Origin: a virus
DNA: 64,000 nucleotides
Strand: one strand, 5' to 3'
Virus record (IMG/VR): IMGVR_UViG_3300037468_000493
Coordinates: 1-64,000 of that record
Each line of letters opens with the position of its first letter. The stretch's first letter is position 1. The notes beneath the pieces were generated by a model, which made no database searches, was not told the origin of the DNA, and worked only from the letters and a program-made list of their open reading frames with translations. Position numbers and translations under genes: made by a program. Below are positions 32,556 through 40,551 of the stretch, piece by piece.

Positions 32556-32603
32556 AGCTTTGACTACGGGTGTGCATCCCGGTGGGCTTTTAGCCGATAC
32601 CTA

Positions 32604-32632
32604 ATATTAACCCCTTTTGAGTGTTGCGTCAA
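32604..32632 (-). promoter_or_regulatory. Promoter of the leader RNA
   Basis: Minus strand TTGACG (32632-32627), 17 bp, TAATAT (32609-32604). It lies in the second copy of a 34-40-bp repeat (32025-32065 and 32624-32657) that ends in GTGAAATTAGTTTTCAC, an operator-like inverted repeat. Confidence 0.6.
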
Positions 32633-32653
32633 TAGGCAAAGTGAAATTAGTTT

Positions 32654-33007
32654 TCACAGTGTGACTTGATCCCCCATCACCAGTAGATAAAGCTGCTGAA
32701 AACTGAGCCCCAATGCAGCCCGCCGCGATTCAAACCGTCGGCGGGTTTCTGCTATGGTCAGCCCGGTCTTTTCAGCTAATGGCGCAAAGGTACTCCCGTC
32801 AAATTCTTCGGCCCACAGGCAGAACAGTTGAGCCGGTGGAATTTGCCAGTCATGGGCCAGGGCGATTAGATCGTCGACGGCCCACGCGACTAGCCCCGAT
32901 TCTCGCTTTGAATATTGGTGTAGGGTCAGGGCTGTTTGTGCTCGGTACGCGGCATCGACCGTTGGGTAGCCCAGAGATCGCCGGACTTCCCTAAACGCTG
33001 CCACCAT
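32654..33007 (-). CDS. Helix-turn-helix-like regulator (117 aa)
   Basis: The ATG at 33007 is preferred because the extension to 33079 is made of a 36-bp intergenic repeat shared with 21347. Residues about 15-60 (ALTLHQYSKRESGLVAWAVD, LIALAHDWQIPPAQLF) resemble an XRE-type fold. Divergent from the tail operon at 33091; may regulate it. Confidence 0.55.
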   Translation of the reverse strand: MVAAFREVRRSLGYPTVDAAYRAQTALTLHQYSKRESGLVAWAVDDLIALAHDWQIPPAQLFCLWAEEFDGSTFAPLAEKTGLTIAETRRRFESRRAALGLSFQQLYLLVMGDQVTL

Positions 33008-33011
33008 CCGC

Positions 33012-33047
33012 CGCCGATTATTTGCCAAATCTGCCTGCCAAAAGAGC
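33012..33047 (-). repeat. 36-bp intergenic repeat, copy 2
   Basis: Reverse-strand copy of 21347-21382 with two differences. Lies immediately upstream of the regulator gene and next to the start of the plus-strand tail operon. Confidence 0.6.
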
Positions 33048-33090
33048 GTAATCCCCGCCCCTATAGTAACCCAGCCCATAGTCTAGGGGC

Positions 33091-33483
33091 ATGGCTACAC
33101 TTCGATGGAATCCCCCTAAGCTCACCTCACACACGGCCCGCTATGAGTGGGGCGTTCCCTATGCCGCCGCCCAGCATGAGGGGGCAACCCTGCGCAATGG
33201 TGGCACCATCCCGCCCCGCCCCTGGACTGAGTACCCGCTCGAGAATGGTCTGCGCCTGGATCAGGATTTAGCAGGCAACTACCGGCGATCGCAAAATCTA
33301 GACGCGGCATTCAAAGCCACTGCCACCGCCTACAACCGGGCCATGCAGGAAGCGATCGCGTCTCCGGTGTGGAACTGGCCCCGCCGCACCGTAAGGAGTG
33401 ACGGCAGCATAGCTGGAAGCCCAAGGTCGATCGTGGACACTGGCGACTTGCTCAATTCCCAGAAACTGAGTTTTGAGCGATGA
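33091..33483 (+). CDS. Head-tail joining / tail completion protein (130 aa)
   Basis: First gene of the plus-strand tail module. The C-terminal SIVDTGDLLNSQ is the typical ending of HK97 gp10-like tail-completion proteins. Overlaps the next gene by 4 nt. Position directly before the tail terminator and tube genes agrees. Confidence 0.7.
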   Translation: MATLRWNPPKLTSHTARYEWGVPYAAAQHEGATLRNGGTIPPRPWTEYPLENGLRLDQDLAGNYRRSQNLDAAFKATATAYNRAMQEAIASPVWNWPRRTVRSDGSIAGSPRSIVDTGDLLNSQKLSFER

Positions 33484-33866
33484 CCAAGTTTGCCACCGTC
33501 TCAGACCTACGCGGTTCCCTGGCTACCTTGCTCAATGCTGAGCTAGGCACCTTTGAGAACGGGATCAAGCGCATCTGGGTACGGCCCCCAGACCCACCTG
33601 CGGGGGCCGCCGAGGGGCTAGAGTGCATCATCCAGCGCATCCCCGCTGGTGCTGTCCGGGGTAGCAGCGGGGGGCAACGAAAAGACCTCCGGCGCTGGGT
33701 GGTGACCCTCACCAACTATGCCGAGGATGGGGCCATGGCCACCGCCACTGACAAGATCAAAGCCACCTATACCCTAGCCACGGCCCCCCGCTATGTGCCC
33801 CCCACTGACAAAAACTACGAAAGCATAAGCTTCCAAATTTTCGATCCCACCCTCATTAATCCTTAG
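33480..33866 (+). CDS. Tail terminator-like protein (128 aa)
   Basis: Size, alpha/beta pattern and position between completion protein and tube protein fit a tail terminator (gpU-like). Contains DKIKATYTLATAPRYVP. Not proven by a motif. Confidence 0.6.
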   Translation: MTKFATVSDLRGSLATLLNAELGTFENGIKRIWVRPPDPPAGAAEGLECIIQRIPAGAVRGSSGGQRKDLRRWVVTLTNYAEDGAMATATDKIKATYTLATAPRYVPPTDKNYESISFQIFDPTLINP

Positions 33867-33874
33867 GAGTCACC

Positions 33875-34828
33875 ATGGGTTTCCCCTCTGCGCTATCTGC
33901 CTCAACTAATCCCCGTGTCTACGTTGCCCGCATCCCAACCGGTAACAGCCTGCCGACCTTGTACGGTTTTGCCAGCAACGATGCTGAAGCGGCGGGTAGC
34001 ACCACTATCACCCTCGACCTAATCACCGTTGACGGGGGCGCGGCGTCAGGGTCTATTGAACTAGAGCACGATCAACCCATCCTATTCCCCGCCGACGCCG
34101 TAGCGAACCCCGTACTCGTCAAGGGCGTTGGCACCTTGGGCAGCCACACGATCATTGTAGATAGCGGTACTGCACTGCCTACCAATAGCGTAGCTGTCGG
34201 AGACTACATCACCTTTGCTGGTGATGCCCAGCTATACCGCATCACAGCCAGGACTGCCGCCTCTACTGATTACACCATCCGGGTATTCCCTGCCCTCAAG
34301 TCTGCCCCCGCCGACAATGCCGTGGTGACGGTCTACAACCTGCTACGCCTCAACCTGGCCTCCGGCGTCCAGTTTGTGACCATCACCACCTCTGGTGTAT
34401 CAGTGCCTGTGACCGGCTGTACCTACAGCATGGCTGCTACTGCCGCCTCTCTAGCCACCCCTGCCTACAAGCAATTGCTGGGCATCGAGTCGTCTAGCCC
34501 AACCACCTCAGTTGAAACCGCTGACGTAACCACCAACACCCTGGTCACCACCCTTAGAGGTACCGTCGGCTTTGAGCTGGCCGTGGAGGGCATCGGTATC
34601 CCTGGCGATGCAGCCTTCCGTGAGATTATCCAGCCATTCCTGCTGGACAAAGATCGGGCCGCTGAATCCCTCTACACCCGCTATGAATCTTCAAGCGGCG
34701 CAAAGGTCTACCAAGGCCCAGGCTCATTGACCGAGGCCGACGCCGGGGAAACCGTCAACGAAGCTGATACCTACTCGGTCACCATGTCAATCTCAATAGG
34801 TTCTGACTTTGGTTACTGGATCCGTTAA
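33875..34828 (+). CDS. Major tail (tube) protein (317 aa)
   Basis: Beta-rich protein with N-terminal NPRVYVARIPTGN and a C-terminal strand-rich half; located between tail terminator and chaperones, where the tube protein always lies in siphophages. An insert near residues 95-155 (GDYITFAGDAQLYRIT) resembles an insert in the coat protein here, suggesting a shared add-on domain. Confidence 0.75.
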   Translation: MGFPSALSASTNPRVYVARIPTGNSLPTLYGFASNDAEAAGSTTITLDLITVDGGAASGSIELEHDQPILFPADAVANPVLVKGVGTLGSHTIIVDSGTALPTNSVAVGDYITFAGDAQLYRITARTAASTDYTIRVFPALKSAPADNAVVTVYNLLRLNLASGVQFVTITTSGVSVPVTGCTYSMAATAASLATPAYKQLLGIESSSPTTSVETADVTTNTLVTTLRGTVGFELAVEGIGIPGDAAFREIIQPFLLDKDRAAESLYTRYESSSGAKVYQGPGSLTEADAGETVNEADTYSVTMSISIGSDFGYWIR

Positions 34829-35063
34829 GTACCTCAGTTCTAGCCGCCTACACTGCATCGACTGTCAGGTCGTTGGTGGGCGGCTAGAGGCTGGCTGGGT
34901 CTACAGCGATGGCTATTTGATGCCCGTCGAGACCCTCACCGATGGCCATGGCTTTGAGGTAAAGGTCGCCATCCCTGAAGACATCCAAGCCCTACAGCAA
35001 CCCTCTACTTTCTCATTCGCTAACGAACCCGTGGAGTTCTATCTTGCCCATGAAAGTACTTGA
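34809..35063 (+). CDS. Small tail-module protein (about 84 aa)
   Basis: Frame from TTG 34809, overlapping the tube gene by 20 nt, to 35063, overlapping the next gene. The sequence (GGRLEAGWVYSDGYLMPVET) reads as real protein; no better start exists. Function unknown. Confidence 0.55.
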   Translation: MVTGSVKYLSSSRLHCIDCQVVGGRLEAGWVYSDGYLMPVETLTDGHGFEVKVAIPEDIQALQQPSTFSFANEPVEFYLAHEST

Positions 35064-35757
35064 TTTAGTGGCTGCCCTGCCAAAGTTAGGGGGCTTTAAT
35101 CGCCTAGAGAAGGAGGAATACTACCGCCTATTCCTGCAAAGCTCAGAGGATACCGTAGCCCTGCTGACCATCGCCGCCGAGATTGCCGCCGACAAGGGCT
35201 GGAGCCAGGAAGAAGCGATCACCCGGCTCCAAAACATGGAGACGGGTAGCCCTGAAGATTTATTGGCGCTATCCGACCATCTCCCCCGCATCCTAGAGTT
35301 TGACCAGGCTAAGAAGCGGGCCAAAATCATGGAAGGGTTTGCCCTCGCCCAACTCATACTCATTTCGCGTTTGCCCGTGGCGTGGATTCGGGGCCAGTCT
35401 GAGGCCCTCACCGCCTACGGCATAGAGATTGACTGCGATGCCCTAGGCGAGATTCCCCGCCGTGATTGGTTATCCAGTGAAGTGCGCCGGGGGGCGATCG
35501 CCCAAATAGTCGACCTATTGCCCGAACAGTTTATCCGGCCCCTCGAAGACTTTGCCATTGCAGAATTAAACGAAGGCCGCACCGACTATGTTTCATCTGA
35601 GGATAGGGACGAAACCCCTTTAGTCGTGCCCAGCGAATCCTTAGCGAATGCCGCACCGCCTGCGACAGAGAGCGTGAGTTCTGGGATAAATGCTACTTCC
35701 GAATCCAGAGCGCTGGTGTTCAAGACCCCTGTTACCACTGGCAAGAAATCGGCCTAA
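35050..35757 (+). CDS. Tail assembly chaperone, short form (gpG-like, 235 aa)
   Basis: ATG at 35050 is chosen over an upstream TTG. Helical, acidic protein directly before the tape-measure gene. A slippery CCCTTTA at 35616-35622 lets a share of ribosomes shift -1 into the 35619-36056 frame, as in lambda gpG/gpGT. Chaperones bind the tape measure during tail assembly. Confidence 0.8.
   Translation: MKVLDLVAALPKLGGFNRLEKEEYYRLFLQSSEDTVALLTIAAEIAADKGWSQEEAITRLQNMETGSPEDLLALSDHLPRILEFDQAKKRAKIMEGFALAQLILISRLPVAWIRGQSEALTAYGIEIDCDALGEIPRRDWLSSEVRRGAIAQIVDLLPEQFIRPLEDFAIAELNEGRTDYVSSEDRDETPLVVPSESLANAAPPATESVSSGINATSESRALVFKTPVTTGKKSA
35616..35622 (+). other. -1 frameshift slippery site CCCTTTA
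   Basis: Reads C-CCT-TTA in the gpG frame, a canonical X-XXY-YYZ heptamer. In the -1 frame there is a TAG just upstream and then an open, protein-like frame to 36056, so the shift must occur at or after this site. Confidence 0.75.
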
Positions 35758-36056
35758 CCCCTATCTGGCGAGTCCGGCAAATGGTATCGACGCTGATTGA
35801 GCAAGACGAACTAAAGGCCAGGGCTGGCAGCTATGCGATCGCCCGATTTGCCCTGACTCAAATCAGCCGCAAGGGCACCAAGATATCCATTGAAGACTTC
35901 ATGCCCTACAGCGATCCCAACGCCGCGCAGAAGCAGGGTGAAGGTATCCCGGCAAAGACCGTGGCAATCATGCGGCAATTGGTCAAGGGGCGAGCGTTAC
36001 CAGCACGGGTGGAGGCGGCAGCAATACGGGCATTAGGAGGAATGGGCGATGGCTGA
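35619..36056 (+). CDS. T extension of the tail assembly chaperone (gpGT frameshift product)
   Basis: The -1 frame encodes 145 residues beyond the slip (ILSECRTACDREREFWDKCY, WQEIGLTPIWRVRQM and on). The fused protein would be about 335 aa. The ATG at 35781 is probably not a real start. Ends 8 nt into the tape-measure gene. Confidence 0.75.
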   Translation, partial: FSRAQRILSECRTACDREREFWDKCYFRIQSAGVQDPCYHWQEIGLTPIWRVRQMVSTLIEQDELKARAGSYAIARFALTQISRKGTKISIEDFMPYSDPNAAQKQGEGIPAKTVAIMRQLVKGRALPARVEAAAIRALGGMGDG

Positions 36057-39000
36057 CTTAGGAGAATTAGTCCTCAGGCTTAGGGTTGATGACAGTCAGT
36101 ACGCCCGAGACCTACTCAGGGCCAAGGCCCAGGCTGCTGCGCTCAAAGATATCCGGGTTGGCCTCCGGGTTGACAATAGCCAGTACACCCGAGACCTACT
36201 CAAAGCCAGGGCAGAAGCTCAGTCGCTCAAAGATATCCGGGTTGGTCTACAGCTTGACAGCAGCCAATACACCCGCGACTTACTCAGCGCCAGGGCACAG
36301 GCTGAAGCGCTCAAAGATATCCGGGTTAATCTCCGGGCTGATGGACTGGGGGGCGTTGATGCTGGCCTACAGAGAGTCGGAACCAGTACCCGTGATGTGA
36401 GGACATCGTTCTCTGTCTTGCAGGGGGCGATCCAGGGCGCAGCCCAGGCCATCACCCAAAGCCTGATTCAGATCGGCGGGTCATTGCTAAAGCTCCCTCT
36501 CAACATTGTGGGTGGGTCGCTTAACAGCTTTGCAGAATTAGAGACAGAGTTGGTAAACTTAGGCGCAAAGACTACCCTGGGCAGAGAGGGCATACAACCC
36601 ATCGCTGATGAAATCCAGAGGCTTGGCCAAGAATCAACAAAAACATCAGTAGAAGTCGCCCAGGCCGCAAATACTTTATCTCAGCTAGGCGTAGCGCCTG
36701 ATGAGATTCAAAAGCAACTTGCAGGGGTGGTGAAACTATCTGAAGCTACAGGGGCAGGCTTGGTGGAGGCCGCTAAGCTTAGTACAGGTGCCGCTAAGAC
36801 TTTTGGATTTTCAGCTGACGAAATCGCCGATCGATTGGCATCTTTAGCTATTGACACCGCTGCGGATGTTGGAGACGTTCAACAGCTTTTACAACAAACT
36901 AGCGGTATTTTTAATCAGTTAGGAGATTCAGCAGATCCCGACGAACTATTAGCTTTTTTTGCTACACTCATCGATGCAAACATAAACCCAGAAGTGGCGG
37001 CTACAGGTTTAAGGTCAGTAATTGAAACATTAGTAGACCCCAAAAAAGCTGACGAATTAAAAGAGCTAGGAGTTGACGCATTCGACGCAACAGGAAATTT
37101 CCTAGGGTTTGACACTGTACTCAGGCAATTGGCAGCAACGCAAAAAACCTTGAACCCTCAAGATTTCACAGGTAAACTTCTTAGCGCTTTTGGGGCTGGA
37201 GGTATTTCAGCAATTACAGGAGGACTAGGCGGTTTAGATAAAAACTTTAATAAAACACTTGATGGACTAGAAAACTCTACTGGCAAAACTGATGTAATTA
37301 AAGAAGAGCTACAAAAAGGACTTCCAGCCGCTATAGAACAATTTGGCGGATCCCTGAACACGCTTGATGTTGCATTTGGCGCATCAATCGCCCCCATTCA
37401 AGAAGGGATATTACGACTAGGGACAACGTTGCTTAATACCTTAAGCAAGTCCGACATTTTTGATCAGCTTACTACCGCGTCAAATGGTTTCTTTAAGGCA
37501 CTGCAAAGCAATGAAGGGTTTGTTGCAGAGCTAGGCAAAACCCTCGTTTCCACATTTGGATCAGTCCTTAACGCCATTGCATCCGTCGTCACTCGAATCA
37601 CAAACGAATTTATAGCTAACCCTGAAGAGATCCTGGCCCGTGTTCAAGGTTTTGTGACTCAAGCTGGAGTCGTGATCACCAACGCCATTCTTGGGGCCGG
37701 TGCTGCCTTTCAGTTTATCGTCCAAAACTTTGATGAAATCGTCGCCGGGGTGCAGGCCCTGGGGGTTGTCATTGCCGCCGCGCTGGCAGGCAATGTCATT
37801 GCCGGGGTAGTCTCGTTTGGGGCGACCCTAGTCAGCATTGCCTCCACCGTCCTCCCGGTTGTCATCGGCGCATTTACCGCGCTATCAGGCACCGTCTCCG
37901 GGCTACTGCTGGCATTCCAGGCGGGGGGCATCGCCGGGGTAGTGTCTAGCCTTGGCGCTACCTTCTCCCTGTTCGCGGCATCGTTGGCCCCGCTACTGCC
38001 CATCATTGCCGCCGTGGCTGGGGCGATCGCATTAATCGTCGTCGCGTTCAAGGCATTGCGGTCGGAGCGGGGCCAGGAAGTTCTAAGTGCGATCGGGGCC
38101 ACGGCCAAAGAATTGTTTGACTCATTCCGCAATAGTGAACCCGTGAAGGCGTTCTTAAATCTGCTGGATTCAATCAGGGATCTGGGAGTTGCGCTCATCC
38201 CAGTTATCCAAAATGTAGTCGGGGAAATGATTCGATTTGGCGGCGTTGGGATTGAAAATATAAAGTCAGCTTTTGCCTCAACGGGAATTAGCGTCAATGA
38301 TATTTATAAAACATTTTTACTCTTAAATCCTGTTTTTGCCGGTGCAATTGCCCTTTCCAAAACATTGCTTTCAATCGTTACTGACATTCTCAATCAGACC
38401 GCCACTGTCATTGACAACCTCACCGCTGCTATCAGTGGGCCGAAGACACTTGAAGTATCAGGAGTCGATGGGCTAGGCGACTCGCTGAGGGAGGGGGCCA
38501 ATGCTCTAGGGACAGCAGGGAAAAACATAGCGGATGTCGCCAAGCCCCCCGCAGCAACCCCCGCAGCAACCCCCGCAGAACCTCCCGCTGGCCCCACCCG
38601 TGACCTTGCTGCTGAGCAAAAAGCTGCCGCCGATGCCCTTGCCGCTGCTGAGCAAAAAGCTGCCGCCGATGCCCTTGCCGCTGCTGAGAAAAAGGCCGAG
38701 GACGACAAGAACGCCCGACAGACCGCCTTTGACAATGCCCGCATTGCCCGTGACATCGCCGCCGAAGATGCCAAACTAGCCCGTCAACAAGCCTTCGAGG
38801 ATACCAAACGCGCCAATGCCCTTGCCTTAGAATCTGAGATTGAAAGCCGCAAGATAGCGACCGAGCAGGCGATCGAGGCCATCAAAGAAGAGGGCCGCCG
38901 CCGGGAGGAAGAATTTAACGCCCGCCAAAATGCTGACAAGCTAGCCTTCGAGGATGACCTGGCTAAGCGTAAAAACGCCGCTGAGCGCCAGTTTGCCCTA

Positions 39001-39777
39001 GACGAAGCTGAAACACTGGACGAGCGGAACAAGCTGGTTGAGGGCTTCGCCGCCGAAGATCGCAAGGCCGCTGTTCTGGCCCCCTTCGAGCAAGAACAGC
39101 GAGACTTTGAGGCACAGCAGTTAGAAGATAAGCGCATCTTTGAAGAACAGCAACGCGCCCTTGATGCCGAAGCTGAAGAACTTAAGCGCCAGTCTGAGCT
39201 AGAAATCAACGCCCTCAACCTTGAAGCCAAAAATCAAGAGATTGCCCTAGAGCGTGACTTCCAAAACAATGAACGCACCCTTGATCGCCAAGCCAAAGAA
39301 CAGGAGCGGGCTAGGGAGGCATCTTTTAACGCCACCGAGCGCAGGCTAGATGAAGAATCTGCCCGAAGGATTGAGGCGCTCAAGTCCGGCAACGACGCCG
39401 CCGCCGTCACTGCCTTCCGTCGGGGTGGCACCTTCGCCGCTGGCCAAAACATTCTCGCTGGGGAGGCTGGCCCAGAACTGCTCAAAGTCGGCGGTAAGCA
39501 AGCCCTGGTCACCGAACCCAGCCTCATGCGCTTTGACTCCCCTGGCCGCGTCACTTCCGCACCCTCCACCCGGCGCAAGCTATCCCAGGGGCAACTAGCC
39601 AGGGCAGGGGCTGGGGGTGAGCTCAAGGCCATGCGCAAGGCTCTGGAGCGATCGCTAGCTAGGCCCCCCGCCGACATCAACACCACAGTCCAGGTGCAAG
39701 GGCTCAGTGCCGATCAGGTACGGCGACAATTGGCTATGCACCAGTCCGACTTATACCGCAGCCTAGGGGGCCTCTGA
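36049..39777 (+). CDS. Tail tape measure protein (1242 aa)
   Basis: N-terminus has three 28-residue repeats (SQYTRDLLKARAEAQSLKDI type). Residues about 165-360 are the TP901-type tape-measure core (NLGAKTTLGREGI, VEVAQAANTLSQLGV). Several hydrophobic segments lie at about 560-680, and the C-terminal third (about 850-1130) is a long charged coiled coil. Family rule of about 1.5 Angstrom per residue gives a tail near 185 nm, so a siphovirus. Start overlaps the chaperone end. Confidence 0.92.
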   Translation: MADLGELVLRLRVDDSQYARDLLRAKAQAAALKDIRVGLRVDNSQYTRDLLKARAEAQSLKDIRVGLQLDSSQYTRDLLSARAQAEALKDIRVNLRADGLGGVDAGLQRVGTSTRDVRTSFSVLQGAIQGAAQAITQSLIQIGGSLLKLPLNIVGGSLNSFAELETELVNLGAKTTLGREGIQPIADEIQRLGQESTKTSVEVAQAANTLSQLGVAPDEIQKQLAGVVKLSEATGAGLVEAAKLSTGAAKTFGFSADEIADRLASLAIDTAADVGDVQQLLQQTSGIFNQLGDSADPDELLAFFATLIDANINPEVAATGLRSVIETLVDPKKADELKELGVDAFDATGNFLGFDTVLRQLAATQKTLNPQDFTGKLLSAFGAGGISAITGGLGGLDKNFNKTLDGLENSTGKTDVIKEELQKGLPAAIEQFGGSLNTLDVAFGASIAPIQEGILRLGTTLLNTLSKSDIFDQLTTASNGFFKALQSNEGFVAELGKTLVSTFGSVLNAIASVVTRITNEFIANPEEILARVQGFVTQAGVVITNAILGAGAAFQFIVQNFDEIVAGVQALGVVIAAALAGNVIAGVVSFGATLVSIASTVLPVVIGAFTALSGTVSGLLLAFQAGGIAGVVSSLGATFSLFAASLAPLLPIIAAVAGAIALIVVAFKALRSERGQEVLSAIGATAKELFDSFRNSEPVKAFLNLLDSIRDLGVALIPVIQNVVGEMIRFGGVGIENIKSAFASTGISVNDIYKTFLLLNPVFAGAIALSKTLLSIVTDILNQTATVIDNLTAAISGPKTLEVSGVDGLGDSLREGANALGTAGKNIADVAKPPAATPAATPAEPPAGPTRDLAAEQKAAADALAAAEQKAAADALAAAEKKAEDDKNARQTAFDNARIARDIAAEDAKLARQQAFEDTKRANALALESEIESRKIATEQAIEAIKEEGRRREEEFNARQNADKLAFEDDLAKRKNAAERQFALDEAETLDERNKLVEGFAAEDRKAAVLAPFEQEQRDFEAQQLEDKRIFEEQQRALDAEAEELKRQSELEINALNLEAKNQEIALERDFQNNERTLDRQAKEQERAREASFNATERRLDEESARRIEALKSGNDAAAVTAFRRGGTFAAGQNILAGEAGPELLKVGGKQALVTEPSLMRFDSPGRVTSAPSTRRKLSQGQLARAGAGGELKAMRKALERSLARPPADINTTVQVQGLSADQVRRQLAMHQSDLYRSLGGL

Positions 39778-40253
39778 TGTCCAATAAATTTACGCTGATT
39801 CTTGCAGGGCAGACCAGCATCGTCCTTACCCATTCCGCCGGTCAGTTATTTGCCCCCGCGCAGCTAGGATTCACCAGCGTAGGCGACACCAATCTTCGAG
39901 GCATCTCCCTAGTCGGCGCTACCCCGGTGCAACCGCTCGACCTGGTCTTCGACGCGGCTTTGACCAATGCACAATTCTGTACCTTCCAGCAGTTTGCCTA
40001 CCAGCAAGAGGTGGGGGGCCAGAAGGGCGATATCGTGCTTAGGAATGAATGGTACAGAATCAACGCTAACTGGGCTGCCGTCAATAATCGATCAACCGTG
40101 GGCAGCGCTGTCACTACCGCAGGCATCTCCCAGAGCTACGTTCAGTATCCTGTGCTTCTACTGTTGCCAGAGGATTGGTTTGAGCCCCTGGGCCAGAACA
40201 GCGGGGGGCAGTGGTGGTCGGTGAAGTTTACGGCGAAAGAGTTGACGGCTTAG
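39777..40253 (+). CDS. Minor tail / distal tail protein (158 aa)
   Basis: Directly follows the tape measure (TGATG), where distal tail proteins lie. Beta-rich, with PVQPLDLVFDAALTN. The rest of the tail-tip genes are on the other strand 10 kb away. Overlaps the convergent gene by 4 nt. Confidence 0.65.
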   Translation: MSNKFTLILAGQTSIVLTHSAGQLFAPAQLGFTSVGDTNLRGISLVGATPVQPLDLVFDAALTNAQFCTFQQFAYQQEVGGQKGDIVLRNEWYRINANWAAVNNRSTVGSAVTTAGISQSYVQYPVLLLLPEDWFEPLGQNSGGQWWSVKFTAKELTA

Positions 40254-40405
40254 CGCCGCGACACCAATAGCCGCGCTCTCATATCCACGTCAACCCACCA
40301 GGTTCTACACTGTCGGCAGAAGTCAGCGTCTAGGCCTGGGATCTGCATTGGGTGGTTGCATCGGCCTGTATTGGGGCGTTCAACAGATGGCGTCAGTTCA
40401 AACAT
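40250..40405 (-). CDS. Small zinc-finger-like protein (51 aa)
   Basis: ATG at 40405, TAA at 40250; contains RCNHPMQIPG and DFCRQCRTWW, a C-H...C-x-x-C layout that could bind zinc. Overlaps the upstream 52-aa gene by 13 nt, so it is in the 42.6 kb operon. Confidence 0.55.
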   Translation of the reverse strand: MFELTPSVERPNTGRCNHPMQIPGLDADFCRQCRTWWVDVDMRARLLVSRR

Positions 40406-40551
40406 AGCCGGGACGCATAAATGTAGGCGTTGACCAAGGTGCCAACGTGTTGCTTTTGATCCGGGGTAAGCCCGGAGTCAACCAGGGCGGCAAGGGCTTC
40501 ACTGGCTAGGGCGGTGCAGTCTGCGATCGTGGCCGGGGGTTGGGTGGTCAT
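40393..40551 (-). CDS. Small helical protein (52 aa)
   Basis: ATG at 40551 overlaps the stop of the 692-aa gene (ATGA) and the stop overlaps the next gene. Composition (DCTALASEALAALVDSGLTP) supports a real helical protein. Confidence 0.6.
   Translation of the reverse strand: MTTQPPATIADCTALASEALAALVDSGLTPDQKQHVGTLVNAYIYASRLCLN

Noticed and set aside
32313-32600. Known riboswitch, group I intron or tmRNA
   Set aside because: No match to the conserved cores of cobalamin, glutamine or c-di-GMP riboswitches, group I P7/Q-R elements or tmRNA ends that I could recognise.
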